64,000 nucleotides of DNA from Neostapfia colusana (GCA_030760725.1 JASWHV010000009.1:97080780-97144779), one strand, 5' to 3'; positions 10,854 to 22,905 are shown, counted from the first letter of the stretch. Translations and numbers: made by a program. Notes: a model not told the origin generated them from the letters alone.

Positions 10854-11201
10854 TCACCCTTTCTTGGAGAAGAGCCCGCCCAAGCTGAACCCACCGTTGC
10901 CGCCGTCGTTCGCCTTCTTGGCCGCTGCGCCGGCGGCCTTCCTTGGCCAGGGGGAGGCGGGAGCCTTCCCCTCGACCTTGTTGAGGATGGGGCTCGTCTC
11001 CAGCAACTGCTCCTCCTTGAACATTGGCCCGAAGATGAGGTCGAACAGCCCCTTCTCCTCCTTAGCCTTCGCCGCCGCCGCGACGCTCTTCGTCGCCGCC
11101 GGGATGTGCGCAGACGACGGCCGCGCCGCAGTCCAGCCCCGGTGGCTACTGCCCGGCGATGCCACCGCCGGCGCGACCGTGCCGAAGCCTACCGATGCCA
11201 T
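10854..11201 (-). CDS. TSP9: Thylakoid soluble phosphoprotein TSP9-like protein
   Basis: This is an intronless 115-residue ORF. Residues 1 to about 42 are rich in Ala, Ser and Pro with few acidic residues, like a chloroplast transit peptide. The rest is about 9 kDa and basic, with a KEEKGLFDLIFG / KEEQLLETSPILNKVEGK core and a Gly/Ser-rich tail ending GGLFSKKG. From memory of the family, TSP9 is a small basic, mostly disordered thylakoid protein. It is phosphorylated in the light and interacts with light-harvesting antenna and photosystem proteins; this role is known for the spinach protein and inferred here. The high GC content is typical of grass genes. The frame is open from ATG to stop, with no lesion visible. 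Alternatives are a retro-copy or a duplicated gene fragment. It is the only convincing host gene in the window. Confidence 0.75.
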   Translation of the reverse strand: MASVGFGTVAPAVASPGSSHRGWTAARPSSAHIPAATKSVAAAAKAKEEKGLFDLIFGPMFKEEQLLETSPILNKVEGKAPASPWPRKAAGAAAKKANDGGNGGFSLGGLFSKKG

Positions 11202-11519
11202 GGCCGAGTGACTTGTGCGTGTACCGGCCGTGTTGCAAGACGTAGCGCGTGCGGCCAGTTTCTGCCGTCGTAGGCTTTTTCACCTCCTGCACTGGCCGGG
11301 AGGCTCATGGCGTCCACAAGCGGCTTATCCGCACCAGCACACCACCACCAACTGTACAGAACAGTGTGATTTCACTCATCTGTGATTATGCTTGCAATAT
11401 ATTTCGGAATTTGTGGTTGCTATATTGTCCTTTTGATTTGGAAAGGTTTAAATTAATAATTTCTTTCAATTTGCCTTGAGTATAGCTGAAACATTTGCAT
11501 TTAAAAATAGCACAGTGGT
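11202..11519 (-). promoter_or_regulatory. Upstream region of the TSP9-like gene
   Basis: This is about 300 bp of unique sequence before the ATG. It contains GCGGATAAGCC on the minus strand (complement of 11321-11331), whose GATAAG core is the I-box motif common in light-regulated promoters. An AT-rich stretch with AAATATATTG (near 11395-11404) might act as a TATA region. Sequence related to an inverted LTR begins at about 11520, so little native promoter is left. Confidence 0.35.
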
Positions 11520-13394
11520 AACTCCTGGCTACTCTAGATTTCGCAAGCTTAGTAGAGGTCTTCCGGGTCGATGTCGTCTTCATTATACTCCACACCATCA
11601 CCATAGCCTGAGCAACAATTAAATTCAATAAAAAGCAATCTTGGATACCTAAGGTACTTAACAAGTATGGTAAAGAAATGACATTAAGGTCAAGTCAAAG
11701 AAAGACTTACATCATGGTTTTAGCACTACACATATATCCTAATATCTTAGTTTGAATTAGCACCTATATTACTACATAAATGAATTCATCCCATTCCCAT
11801 AACCACATATCTAATGTTAAGTTTCCCAACTAACATTCTCATCCATTTCACTTCACGTTCCACTAATCATGAAGAAGTCCGAACCGCTCTTGACCGTGAG
11901 CACAGGTGTCATGACAATTTTTCAACTCTGGAGAGTTTGTGTCTCTTTACTCACAAGTAGTGATTTCATCCCTTATTTTCGGATGGACTAAAAGAACCTC
12001 CATTTTGCCCGTGGCAGCCAACCACATTTACATTTCCATAGTGTGTGGCAAGGAGATCACTACGAGGCATTTACAAAGGAATTCCCGACTAGCATGAGCC
12101 CACTGAGGTTTCACCTCTAACAACATCTAGGAGGCTACAACCTCTGCTGCAGTGGTCCCCTCTTGAGCCTTGCGGTTCCCAAGGTAGTCCAGCTAAGTCC
12201 TATTCTCCGCACCTTCCAAAGACCCATACTATATTGGAAATACACCTAATTATTTGGCCAGGCTGCCTCATCTCAGCATGTGATGGCACGGTAAAGATAG
12301 GTTAAATGCTCCATGAACCGATCCTTAGAATCTTGACAACACCAATCACTAAACCAAGCTCTCGTGTACCCAGCACCAACCAAAGTCATTCCAACATTTC
12401 TAGATTTCTAACTCTACAACAATTTATCATGTATCATCAAGTTTCATAAAATCAAGTTGTACTCCATATTCTAGGTTTCCCAAAAATCTAAGCATGGCTA
12501 AGCATAAAGCACAAACATTCATATAGCAATAAGAACTCCCACCATGGCTACAAGGAATAAGTCATGGAAAACTAGGAAAAACTTCCTAACACTGGGTTTC
12601 ACAATTTATGACATAATGCAATTAATTTCTAGCTAACATCCTAAATTAGGTGCAAGGTGATCAAGGACACTTGCCTTCTTCTCGTGGTTGCTCAGTAATG
12701 TCGAAGACTTGCTCTTGGAGACTTATAACCGGATCTAGGGATGGTTCTACCCATCCACCACACATAAAACCAATCCAAACAACATTCAATAAACAGCCAT
12801 TCCATCATAGACAATTATAACAATTCAATATGCATAAAGATGTATGTTCAATTATCACTTGTATTTCTTATGTAAAGCTACCTTTTATTCGTCCCACCCT
12901 CCATTACATTTCTAGTCTAAATTCATCAAATTCCTGATATATATATATATATATATTGCTTATATCTTCACATTAGGCCTAAATAGGTTCCACACATGTT
13001 GTACACGTGCATAGGTTTAACTTTGTAGGGTATGTACTTCTTCAAATTTCTATTTCAGATTTAACAATACACTAAAAATGAGATTTTAGCCACAAACAGA
13101 TTCCTATAATCTTTGTTAAAGTTTCAGCTACTAGCTTTGCACTAAAATGCATTTTCCAGTCTTGTCTATGTGTATGTGTGCATGTTCTTGATACATATAC
13201 TGGTTTTAATGTCAATTGAAGCAAAATTTTACTCCTAACATGTAATTTCAGCCTTATGCACATTTTATCTTCTCAAATTCAATTTCAGGTACAATTATTA
13301 CACCCTAATATGCTGTTTTAGCCTAAAACAGTTTCCATACAGTTCTTAATATATATTTTAGACTTTAATTCTTGCACCTACAACCCTTTAAAAT
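11520..13394 (-). mobile_element. Inverted long-LTR fragment, part 1
   Basis: This is the reverse complement of a relative of the solo LTR at 13400-16824. For example, 11880-12200 pairs with 15880-16210, sharing the CTCTTGACCGTGAGCAC and GAGCCCACTGAGGTTTCACC blocks in inverse order, and 12660-12720 pairs with 15360-15430. The last about 270 bp of the LTR are not recognisable, so the left border is approximate. It was split by insertion of the solo LTR and resumes at 16830. No coding sequence is present. Confidence 0.72.
12937..12956. repeat. (AT)n microsatellite
   Basis: Ten uninterrupted AT dinucleotides lie in the inverted LTR fragment. Confidence 0.95.
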
Positions 13395-13399
13395 TACTT

Positions 13400-16300
13400 T
13401 GTAACACCCCAAAACCTGTTAAGAGGGGAATTTAAAATTTTTTGGACGTATTGCATGTGGTGCAGAAATTCAAATTCAAATTGGAATTCAAATTCAACTC
13501 AAAACAGAAAAGAAAAAGAAAAAGAAAAAGAAAAAGAAACAAAACCCCGGCCAGTGGGCCGAAACCCACCAGCCGGCCCACCCGCCACCGCGCCAGCCCG
13601 CAGCCACGCGCTCCCCTCTCTCTCTCACTGACACGCGGGACCTGCGTGTCATCCCTCATCTCCCGCTCGCGCCAACAGCTGGACTCCTCCACGCGCGCCC
13701 GATCGCAACCTACTCTGGAAATCCGCGTCCCCAGCCCGACTCCCGGTCCCGGACGACTCCGGATCGATCTAAACAGACACGCCGCCCTCCCTCGTCTATA
13801 AAAACGCCGGCATCGCCCCGTTTTTTCCCACGATCGGCTGTTTTTCCTCCCTGTGAGAACCGAAGCTCCGATCACCGTTTTCTCTCGATCGCTGCTCGGA
13901 TTTTCCGATCTAACACGCCGATCGTGTTCCACCGCCTCCGGGGAATCACGCAGGTGCAGAAAACTCGGTGGTTTGCGCTCTAGGCACAGCTCCGACGAGC
14001 ACCGCAGCGGTTCCACCTCGACCTCGACGCCGACCGTCTTCCAGGACCTCCGAGCTCAAGAAAAACCCCGAGGTGAGATCCCCGACCTCCCCTCTACCGA
14101 TCTATGCCATGAAATCCCAGTTTTAGGAAGAATAGATGAAGATCCGAAGTTTTCCGGCGAGATCGCCGCCTCTCGCTGCCGCGCGCCGCCGGGCAGCGTT
14201 GCCCGCGCACGGTCAGAGCGACGTGGCCGTTTATGCGCCGTCTATTTTAAATCGCACGGTAGAATTAAAACCCGCGCGTACCGGTTCGATGATCTAATCT
14301 GAGCCGTCCACTTTAAATCAGACGGTCCACATCAGCCCCGCATTATAAAGGCCGGAATTCTTACACGCTACCCCCTGGGGATCTCGGAAAATACGAGCTA
14401 GCCTCGGAAACTTCTGATCTAGCCCCTGGAACTTCAGAAATTCATGTAAATTTATTTAAAAAACAGTTTTAGCCTCTGGACTTAATAAAAATTAGGAAAA
14501 CCCCTCTGTTATGAGTAGTTAGACCCCTGGAAATTTATGAAATAATATCATAGACTCTATAGTGGGGTGAGTTTACCTTTTTAACCCTATATGATATTAA
14601 ATTTAGGAATTTGAATATGTGGTTAGGATTTAAAATTTAAAAGGTGAGGCAAACACATTGTAAATTCAAATTTAAACTCTCCTAGCACTTGGAAAACTTT
14701 AGAATGAGTTAAAAATAGATTTTCCGCTGAAATGAATCTGTCTAGTTGATTGTTCATATTTATTAGTTATAGAAACATATTTTAGGCTAGGAAATAATTC
14801 TGAAAATTAGAAAAATGAATTTAAATTAGTTCACATCAGAAGAAAAGTTCCAAAATATATTATTTAATATTTTAGATCGGAACCTATTCTGTTTAGATGA
14901 TATGCCCTACCATTTAATATTAAAACTCCCTGTTAGGCATAGAAAATAAATATGGAAAATATAGGAAAATAGGAATGCATAACTAGAAAATGATAAATGA
15001 AGTCTTCAATTCCAAAGACTTCAGTTTAGGATTTGGTAGAAGATCTGAAAACCCTTGGAGTAGGAAATTACCTTCCATGCAAACTTGGTAGCTAAAGAGG
15101 GTATTAAAGAATTTGTTTAAATTGGAAATTCATATATAGTGTGCAAACAGAAATCTGAATACAAAAGTTAGAAATAATATACATATGTTTAAAGTGCATG
15201 TAGGCCAAAAATCAACACATCTAGGATAACCACAACACTTAGTAATATGAATGACTTTCATAGGTATGTATGTGTGGTTTGTATGAAGTGAAAGTGTGAA
15301 CTATGTCTTATGGATTGTTGTTTTCTTTTGCTATGTGTATTGGCATGAGTAGAACCTGCCCCAGAGCAAGTTCTCCCCTTCCAAGACCAAGACTTTTCAT
15401 TCCCAGAGCAGCAGGAAGAAGGCAAGTGTCCTTGACCACTTTGATCCTATACTAGGATGTGTAGATAGAATTTATTGCATTGTCAATTGAAATATGAAAC
15501 CCATGCTAGGAAGTTTCCTTAGAATTGCATTACCTTGTTTTCCTTGTAACTTGGGTTGGGATTTGCTTTATTATGTCATACATTCATATTACTTGTGCTT
15601 AGCCATGCTTAGAATGGGATAATTGGGATATGAGATTATCAGTTTATTTACCATACTCTTGAATGAGATGTTATGAGTTATGTAGAGGTAGGGATCAAGG
15701 CAAGTTGGATGACTTGGTTGGTGCTGGGTGCACGAGACTCGGGTTTGTGTTTAGTACTTGCCTGGATCCTAAGGACCGGTTCATGGAGCATGTAACCTGG
15801 CTTTACCGTGCCAGCCACATGCTGAGATGGGGCAGCTTGGCCAATTAATTAGGTGTATCCCCGGCGTAGTATGGGTGTGTTGGATGGTGCGGGGAGTGGG
15901 TGTCAGCTGGACTACCATATGAACCGCAAGGCTCAAGAGGGGGCCACTGCAGCGGGGTTGGAGCCTCTTGTATGCTGTTAGGGGTGAAACCTCAGTGGGC
16001 CCACGCTCGTCGGGAATCCCTTTGTAAAGGCTTCGTAGTGATCTCCTGGCTACACACCTGGGAAGTGTGAATGTGGTTCGTAGCCACTGGCATAATGGAG
16101 GTTCTTTTAGTCCACCCGGCAACGGGGGATGAAATCACTACATGTGGGTACAGTGGTGCAAACTCTGCAGAGTCAAAACTGTCATGACAGCCGTGCTCAC
16201 GGTCAAGAGCGGCTTGGACTTATTCATGATTAGAATATGATGACCTTGGAGGTTGTGGATGTTAAGCGGGGAGCTTAACATTTGAAATGATGTTATGGTT

Positions 16301-16824
16301 ATTTGATTATGATGATGGGTTGGGAGATTGGGACCATTTCACCTATGTAGTAATGTAGGTGCTTAATAAGCTAAGGTGATAGGTATTAATTGCGTAGTGC
16401 TTTAACCATGAGTTCAACCTCTCCTTGCTCTAGCCATGCATGACATAATCTTTCCCACACTTGCTGAGTACCCACGGTACTCAAACTTGCATATTTGTTG
16501 GTTTAAATTGCTGCTCAGGTCAAGGGGACGATGTGGTGTTTAATGATCAAGACTTCGGACCTGAAGAAGGTTTCTAGATTCATGGAGTCCCCCGGGCAAC
16601 GCCTGTGACGGAGCCCACAAGAATAATATTCCGCTGCTATTTTATTTACTTGTTATGAACTTATTATCGTCCATCGAGACATATGCTATGTAAGACTTAT
16701 TTATATTCGACACCTGGCTTGTAATAAATGATGCTTCACTATTTGTCATCACATGTATGAGAAAATGATCCTGACATACATGTGATATTCACTCGGTTGT
16801 TCTTCAGAGAAACCGGGTGTGACA
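13400..16824 (+). mobile_element. Solo LTR (3.4 kb), TGTAACACC family
   Basis: It starts TGTAACACCCCAAAACC and ends GAAACCGGGTGTGACA, flanked by a perfect 5-bp duplication TACTT (13395-13399 and 16825-16829). No internal region is present, so it is a complete solo LTR. A TATAAAAA box lies at 13797-13804. It is followed by a GC-rich leader-like stretch to about 14240 whose open frames (13442-13801, 13853-14302 and the minus-strand 13432-14016) are not judged coding. A (AAAAAG)n-like purine run sits at 13504-13540. The family is related to the LTR at 54754-61395 (same TGTAACACCC-type start and CCGGGTGT-type end). Confidence 0.9.
13797..13804 (+). promoter_or_regulatory. LTR TATA box
   Basis: TATAAAAA lies about 400 bp into the solo LTR, just before the GC-rich transcribed-looking portion. 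This is the position expected for the U3/R promoter. Confidence 0.6.
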
Positions 16825-16829
16825 TACTT

Positions 16830-17880
16830 CCTGAAGTGTTTATTGTTTTAATTTGAATCTAGATTTATTCCCAAGCCCAGAATTTACATTCAGCACTAAA
16901 ACAGATATTGATTTGTGTTTTCAGAATTTATATATTGTCTAAAACACAAATACAGGTTTTGCTATGGATTTCCAAAAGGCATATTAACATAGGATCAATT
17001 TTTGTGAACATTTGCTTTTGTAGTCAGTTTAAATGAATTTCAGATTTCCTAAAACATAAATTTAGTTTTCTACAGGGTCTCAAACATAAGTATGCATTGC
17101 AGCAGGGTCAAACTGAAATTTTCTACCATTACCAGGGACCTAAACACATAATATAGTGTAATTTCCTAATTTATAAAGATTACAGGGGCTAATTCAACTA
17201 TATTCATCAAATTCCCTAATTCTGTCGAAGTGCAAGGCCTAGTTTGCATTATTCTGGGCATATACTCAGTTTTGCTAAAAACCCGAGGGTCTCTCTGCAA
17301 GATTTCAGGCGGGTAAAGGGGGATTCAATTTGGGCCATCGGATCTGAGGAGAACGATTCAGATTATAAACACCGAAGGGCTACGCTGGGATTTAATTTAG
17401 GCCGTAGGGTTTAAAATGAACGGCGATCCGAAGGCCACATCACCTCATTAGGTGCGGGCGGCGCGATCCAGCAGCGCACGGTGGCTTTCGCTGGCAATCT
17501 CACCGGAGCAGTTCAAGAACTCGTCTACACTCGCTAAAACTTGCTTTTCTTTGATAGATCGAAGGAGGGAAGGTAGGGGAACACGCCAGTGGCGTTTTTG
17601 AAGACCCGACGGTGTTTGGTGGCGGGGTTCGCCGGCGATCATTGCGGGAACTTCTGCGTGCAGGATATCCGGAGAATTCTTGCCCGAGAGTTGCTATGCG
17701 ACACATCAAAGCCCATAGGACGCTCAGAGAGGAGGAAGAAAGAGAATTGTTGGGGTGACGGCAAGGGCGGCGGTTTCTTACCGGCGCACATCGATATTGG
17801 GTTTTCCGGTGTCAATTCATCACGGGGTGGCTGCAAACAGTTTATGAGCGATGCTGTGACGAAACGTGACTTGTTGACCT
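16830..17880 (-). mobile_element. Inverted long-LTR fragment, part 2
   Basis: This continues the inverted LTR interrupted by the solo LTR at 13400-16824. It first gives the AT-rich mid-LTR sequence. From about 17290 it gives the GC-rich leader portion in reverse, with GGCCGTAGGG and GGGCCATCGG blocks comparable to the GAGCCGTCCA region near 14300. The right end cannot be fixed; similarity fades near 17880. Small frames at 17448-17944 are not judged coding. Confidence 0.55.
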
Positions 17881-18385
17881 GAAGAAACCGGCAATGGATA
17901 TAAGGACAAAAATATGCTGCTGAAATCTGGATATAAGGACCCATACTTAGGCTCTATTTTGATGCAAACTGCCTCATTCCTATTAATAACCGTTGCATAC
18001 TAGAATAGGGTCTAGTGAGTCATTCGTCGGGTAAGTCTTGCTGAGTATTAGTTGCTCAGGCTTTGTTGGTGATTATGCTAGCAAGAGGTTTCCGGAAGAA
18101 GCATCGCCTCCCGTAGGGTGGACGGTACAATGGGAGCCCGACCTGCCGCTGGATTGAATGGGTGTTGCTATTGCATCGTGACAATTGGGCAATGACATGA
18201 TGCTAATGGATAAACCATGTAGGGAGTGTTGTAATATTTTGCTACGTGTATTCCACTCCAAAACTTTATGTATTTTGAAGTTATCTCTTATGTATCAAAC
18301 TTGTGAAATATGACCCTTGGTATGCAATGCGGTGTCACAGCGCGTGGCACCACCCGAACAAAAGATCCTGTTGTCGAGGTGTGAC
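17881..18385 (+). mobile_element. Possible remnant of a distant Tekay-type LTR 3' end
   Basis: The order of blocks GGGTAAGTCTTGCTGAG, GCTAGCAAGAGG and GTGTCACAGCGCGTGGCACC resembles, with many changes, the last about 400 bp of the LTR at 54835-58709 (TTAAGTCTTGCTGAG, GCTAGCGAGAGG, CATAACACGGCACCACCC). No PBS follows. It meets the minus-strand pol fragment at about 18390. Confidence 0.4.
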
Positions 18386-18393
18386 CCTCACAA

Positions 18394-18621
18394 TCAATTA
18401 TGAATTTTCTTCGCATCTGGCACACATATCCTCTTACCATGCCATATCGTACCATGTCCATCCTCACTAAATCCTGGAGCTCTGTTCACCGTGATTAGTC
18501 TTTTATTTTCCTGGATTTTCTCATCATCTTTCTGACCATTACGTATATCTTGTTCTAATGTGGAAACCACATCCATTGCAATGGACTCACTGTTATTCAC
18601 GAAACACAATTTAAGTCTCAT
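18394..18621 (-). pseudogene. pol linker between RNase H and integrase
   Basis: Short frame with the residues GTIWHGKRICVPDAKK. It matches the segment just before the integrase zinc-binding domain in related elements (compare WFNDRIVVPRD at 23440-23470). The element is truncated here. Confidence 0.6.
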
Positions 18622-18681
18622 GAATTCTCCTCATAATTGCGGTGGTATGTCACTCATTGTCAACGTGTTTACATGCGCCTT

Positions 18682-19161
18682 CTAGCTTAAGGCATCCTCA
18701 ACAACTTTAGCCTTTCCCTGATGGTAATTAATACCCACGTCAAAATCATTGATCAATTCTAACCATCTTCGTTGCACGAGGTTGAAATTTGGTTTCCTGA
18801 AAATACATTTCAAGCTCTTATGATCGGTGTAGATCTCCGTCCTCTTACCAATTAGGCAATGCCTCCATAGCTTCAAGGCATGAACTACCGCTGCTAACTC
18901 TAGGTCATGCATAGGGTAGTTCTTTTCAGCCTTCCAGAGCTGCCTAGAGGCATATGCAACGACATGTCCATCTTGCACAAGGACACACCCCAATCCATGT
19001 CCCAAGGCATCATAATACACAGAAAATTCCTTTTGCATGTCCGGCATAACTAGGACTGGAGTTGTTGTCAATCTTTTCTTTAATTCTTGAAAGCTTGTCT
19101 CACACTCTGGTGTCCATGTGAAAGTGACTCCTTTCTCTAACATCTTAGTGAGAGGCTTCAC
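18682..19161 (-). pseudogene. Ty3/gypsy RNase H fragment
   Basis: It contains the thumb/RNase H stretch: LTTTPVLVMPD, VYYDALGHGLGCVL, YPMHDLELAAVVHALKLWRH, YTDHKSLKCIF, QRRWLELINDFD and YHQGKAKVVEDALS. The first catalytic-region motif reads YYDAL, where most relatives have YCDAS. A stop follows ALS at 18682. Confidence 0.88.
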
Positions 19162-19312
19162 GATCTTAGAAATCCTTCAATAAATCATTAGTAATATCCT
19201 ACCAATCCTAAGAAGCTTCGGATTTCTCTGACATTCTCAGGAGTCTTCCATTTTTGAACATCCGCTGTCTTAGCAGGATCCATGGATATTCCTCCTTTCG
19301 ATATTATGTGTC

Positions 19313-20176
19313 CTAAGAAAGGAACTCTTTTAGCCAAAATTCACATTTACCAAACTTGGCATATAATTGATGTTCTCGTAGTTTTTGCAATAAAATCCTC
19401 AAGTGTTTTTCATGTTCCTCCTCATCTTTAGAAAACATATGTATATCATCAATGAACACTACCATAAACTTATCCAAATATTCCATGAATACCTTGTTCA
19501 TGAGATACATGAAGTACGTCGGGGCGTTGGTTAACCCGAATGGCATGACCGTGTACTTATACAGCCCATATCGCGAGACAAAAGCTGTTTTGGGAATATC
19601 TGAAGTCCATATCTTTAACTGATGATACCCTGGACGGAGATCAATCTTGGAAAATACACATGCCCCTCTTAATTGATCAAACAAGTCCTCAATGCGTGGC
19701 AGTGGGTACTTGTTTTTAATGGTTACCTCATTAAGTGCACGGTAATCTATGCACAACCTTTGGGTTCCATCCTTCTTAGGTACAAATATCATAGGAGCTC
19801 CCCATGGTGAGGAACTAGGACGAATGTACCCTTTCCCTATCAGCTCTCGGATATGTTCCTTGAGTTCTTCTAGCTGTTTGGAGTCCATCCTATACGGTCT
19901 CTTATATATCGGGGCCGTTCCACGCAATAATTCGATCGCGAATTCCACTTCTCGATCGGGTGGCATACCTGGTAATTCCTCAGTAAAGACATCCGGAAAC
20001 TCATTTATCACCCTTATACCTTCAACCGTTGTTTCCACTTGATTGAGTCTAATGTCCTTCCTTGGTTCTTGGTTGGTTATGAACTTGACCTTGGTGCCAT
20101 TCATATGGGTTAACTCCACCGTTCTCGTTGAACAATGAATCACACCTTCATACATGGTCAACCAATCTATTCCCAA
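19313..20176 (-). pseudogene. Ty3/gypsy reverse transcriptase fragment
   Basis: This is a 287-residue open stretch that begins at the end of the protease domain (GIDWL). It carries FPDVFTEELPGMPP, SSSPWGAPMIFVPKKDG, LCIDYRALNEVTIKNKYPLPR, FSKIDLRPGYHQLKI, MPFGLTNAPTYFM and the catalytic VVFIDDIHMFSK, so both catalytic aspartates are present. It ends at 19313 with a frame break within the thumb. The RNase H follows in a different frame. Confidence 0.9.
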
Positions 20177-20284
20177 GATTATATCTATCCCTTAAGAATT
20201 TATCACTATGAGGTTTGCAGAAAAGTCTACCCCATTAATGTTTAGATTCACCTTACAACAAACGTGTCTTGTTCTTATTTCTCC

Positions 20285-20578
20285 TCATGGGGAGTTCACT
20301 GCTAACATACGGTTCATGTGTGTGGTTGCCAAATTATGCTTTTTAATGAATTCCTTAGCCATGAAAGAGTGGGTAGCACCAGAATCGAATAGAATTGTAG
20401 CAGTGTGAGAATTAGGGGGGAACGTACCAATCACCACATCTGGCATTTCCTGGGATTCCTCCATGGTCACATGGTTCACCCTTCCATGCATAAGGTTCGG
20501 CTGTTGTGGCTGCGGCAGTTTCTTCTTTGGGCACCTGTGAGCGTAGTGTCCAACTTCGCCACAGTTGAAGCATTGCAC
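20285..20578 (-). pseudogene. gag CCHC knuckle and aspartic protease fragment
   Basis: A zinc knuckle CFNCGEVGHYAHRC (C-X2-C-X4-H-X4-C) is followed about 45 residues later by the protease active-site stretch TILFDSGATHSFMA. The order is normal for a gag-pol junction. The frame closes at 20285 before the protease is complete. It continues in another frame into the reverse transcriptase segment. Confidence 0.85.
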
Positions 20579-20693
20579 CCCAGCTTTAGGTGCCTGACCC
20601 TTTTTTTTGCTGTTGATTTTTTTGACCTTGTCCTTCTGGCCTAGGTGGAAAAGCAGGGTGTGGCTGCTACATTTGCTGGTGCTGCAGCTGAGT

Positions 20694-21018
20694 CTATAGT
20701 GTGGGAGGCTTGAAAGTGGAGTTGTTACTCTTCTGCGCTTGATAGGGCACCATTGGACGGCTCATTTGTCCCGTGGGCTGCGAAGCAAAGCACAGTCGAA
20801 CATCACATCGTGAGGACTGTTCCTGCCAAGTCATCCTCCTCTTACGGTCTTCATCCAACTCCCTTCTTTTCTTCTCCACAATGAATGCCTTATCCACCAT
20901 TTTCTGAAAGCTGGGATAGTCATTAGAAGACATGGCATACTGCAGCTCCTTGTAAATACTTCCATGAAACAATCTTGTTTCTTCTTGTGACAGACTGAAA
21001 TCCATACAATCCAGGATC
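20694..21018 (-). pseudogene. gag C-terminal fragment
   Basis: The frame reads MDFSLSQEETRLFHGS, then YPSFQKMVDKAFIVEKKRRE. This matches the part of plant Ty3/gypsy gag just before the basic, zinc-knuckle region. The N-terminal residues of the open frame beyond 21018 are LTR sequence, not gag. It ends with a stop at 20694-20696 before the knuckle. Confidence 0.75.
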
Positions 21019-22245
21019 ACAGAGGGTGATGCCGCACGATGCGACACCTGACAGCAAACACGATAAGAAAAACATGTATTACATTCAAACTTACTGAATT
21101 TATACAAAAGTGGTACAAACAATCAGTTTACATCTAATTTATAGAGTTAACTACAATGGAAATTAATTATACAACTCACGCCTAACCCTAACTAGCAAAA
21201 GTCGGTTGTCCAGCCCTATGGACAACCCACACTAGCCCCACTCTATCTTCATGGCGGTATGCACGGCTCTCACTCCGCCGTCGTTCCCGAAGGAGGGTAA
21301 ACCTCTCCGGTGAACCCTTACTCCATCTCAGTGGGGTACTCCTCACCTGCAAACACTCATAGCAGCAACTGTGAGCATGATGGCTCAGCAAGACTTATCC
21401 GACTCACCTACACATGAAACTCTACATGCAATTCATACCAAATGTAGGATGTTAATTTGCAGCAATGGACACTCCTAAGAGTGCATCCTTAATTCACATT
21501 TATCCACAAGTTTAAAGTTCATAAATCTGAAATTTGATGAGCAATATTTGGTGACACACATGTTGCAAAACAATTATATCATACAACACTTGTATCATCC
21601 CATTCTCATCCCATATTTGCTACTTCACGAAACAGTGAACAAGCGGTACTCATGACCGCAAGGGGTGGAAAATTGACTCGATATACACCTGCAGAGATAC
21701 CCGAATAGCACGCCGTGTACGCCCATCCTCGGGGCTGCAATGGCACGCTCAACCGATGTCGTATGGGACAACTTTTCACCCGACAGCCCAAATGTCGAAC
21801 CGGTCGCACCCAAACGAGCAGGAGGTTCCCTACACGGAGCATCTCTCTATGCCTGTTAGCGTATTTCCACCTTGCTGCCCTCAACGTACACCTATAAATT
21901 GGTGTGTTATGCCTCGACGCCAGAAGGTATAGGTTACATCAGTTTATCGGACCCCATATATCCGATATGCCTTCGGCACATTCAAACTTGTTCAGCGGGG
22001 ACGCAAACGGATCAGTCCTCAACCAACACGGGCAGGGCTACGCACACAAGACCCCATCTTGCTGCATCCTACACCCCTGTCTAGTCTCTTTTTTCTTACT
22101 ATGTGTATCTCACATCTCGAACCAATCCCGTATGTGGCGAACCCTATACCTGCGAGTAGATTCCAACTACTTGACTTGTACCGAAGCCTATGAGACATTA
22201 AGCATGGCATCTTCTACTCGAGGAATTAGACACTACCCTCACTCT
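21013..22245 (-). mobile_element. Minus-strand long LTR, part 1 (split by insertion)
   Basis: This is the reverse complement of the second half of the LTR at 24829-31829. GATGCCGCACGATGCGACACC pairs with 31768-31790, and the TATGCCTCGACGCC / CCCATATATCCGATATG blocks pair with 30840-30905. Its last about 25 bp are missing where it joins gag at about 21018. The right edge, 22241-22245 (ACTCT), is the left target duplication of the inserted element, and the LTR resumes at 31835. Confidence 0.85.
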
Positions 22246-22905
22246 TGTGAAATCCCAAAAGTCTAGCAAGTGGAGCGGGAATTTACACCGAGGAAATGAG
22301 AGAATTTAAACTTTTGAATTCGAAGGTGTGAGCTCCAAGTGCTATAGTAAATGTGTCACAATGTCCAAACACGAAGACCTAAGCTTATCATATGGTTCTT
22401 CACACATCCATGGGTATCCGGTAAATTTTCAGCTCATTTGGAAAAGAGTTCCCATTTGCCAGAATTTAAACGGGAGACAATTTGAATTTGAATTCAAACT
22501 TCAGTTTCAAATTCCGACTTCACTGAAATTCAAATTTGAGAGCACCATTGTATTCCTCATATTCCTTTTGTCTTGTCCTCCAAGTTTGATCAAATTTGGA
22601 GTTTGTTTGATAGTTCAAATGAAATTGGAAAGAAAAAGAAGAGGGGAAGGGGGCCCACTGGTCAGAAATACTTGCAACCGAAGTCTACCGGGCTGCACTC
22701 GAGCAGCAGCCGCCACCTCCCCGACGCTCGGCAGCAAACCGATGTGCCTCACGCCACCTCCTGCTCAGGGGAATTGAGGACGTCAAGTACAGCACATGAT
22801 TGGCACGCCGGCCCACGTGAACCATTCGCTCACTTCCCCACCCTTCTCCCTCGCACAACCGAAGAACCCCACCACCGGCCGATTCCTCTGCTCACCGGTG
22901 CTCGG
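22246..22905 (+). repeat. 5' LTR, truncated to its first 660 bp
   Basis: It aligns with 24829 to about 25490. Similarity stops in the stretch CTGCTCACCGG and the sequence then becomes RNase H code. The open frames here (22328-22777, 22573-22974) are present in similar form in the 3' LTR and are not genes. Confidence 0.85.

Larger units (their letters stand above)
18394..21018 (-). mobile_element. Tekay-like Ty3/gypsy internal fragment (gag C-term to RNase H)
   Basis: This is a minus-strand element body with domains in the usual Ty3/gypsy order: gag C-terminus, CCHC knuckle, protease, reverse transcriptase, RNase H. The integrase is missing; coding similarity stops at about 18394. Upstream it joins a minus-strand LTR at about 21013 without its last about 25 bp, PBS, leader or the front half of gag. 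That implies a deletion spanning the LTR end and gag. Confidence 0.85.

Noticed and set aside
13432..14302. Several 120-190-codon frames in the solo LTR
   Set aside because: They lie in the GC-rich, transcribed-looking part of an LTR, overlap each other on both strands and carry no recognised domain.
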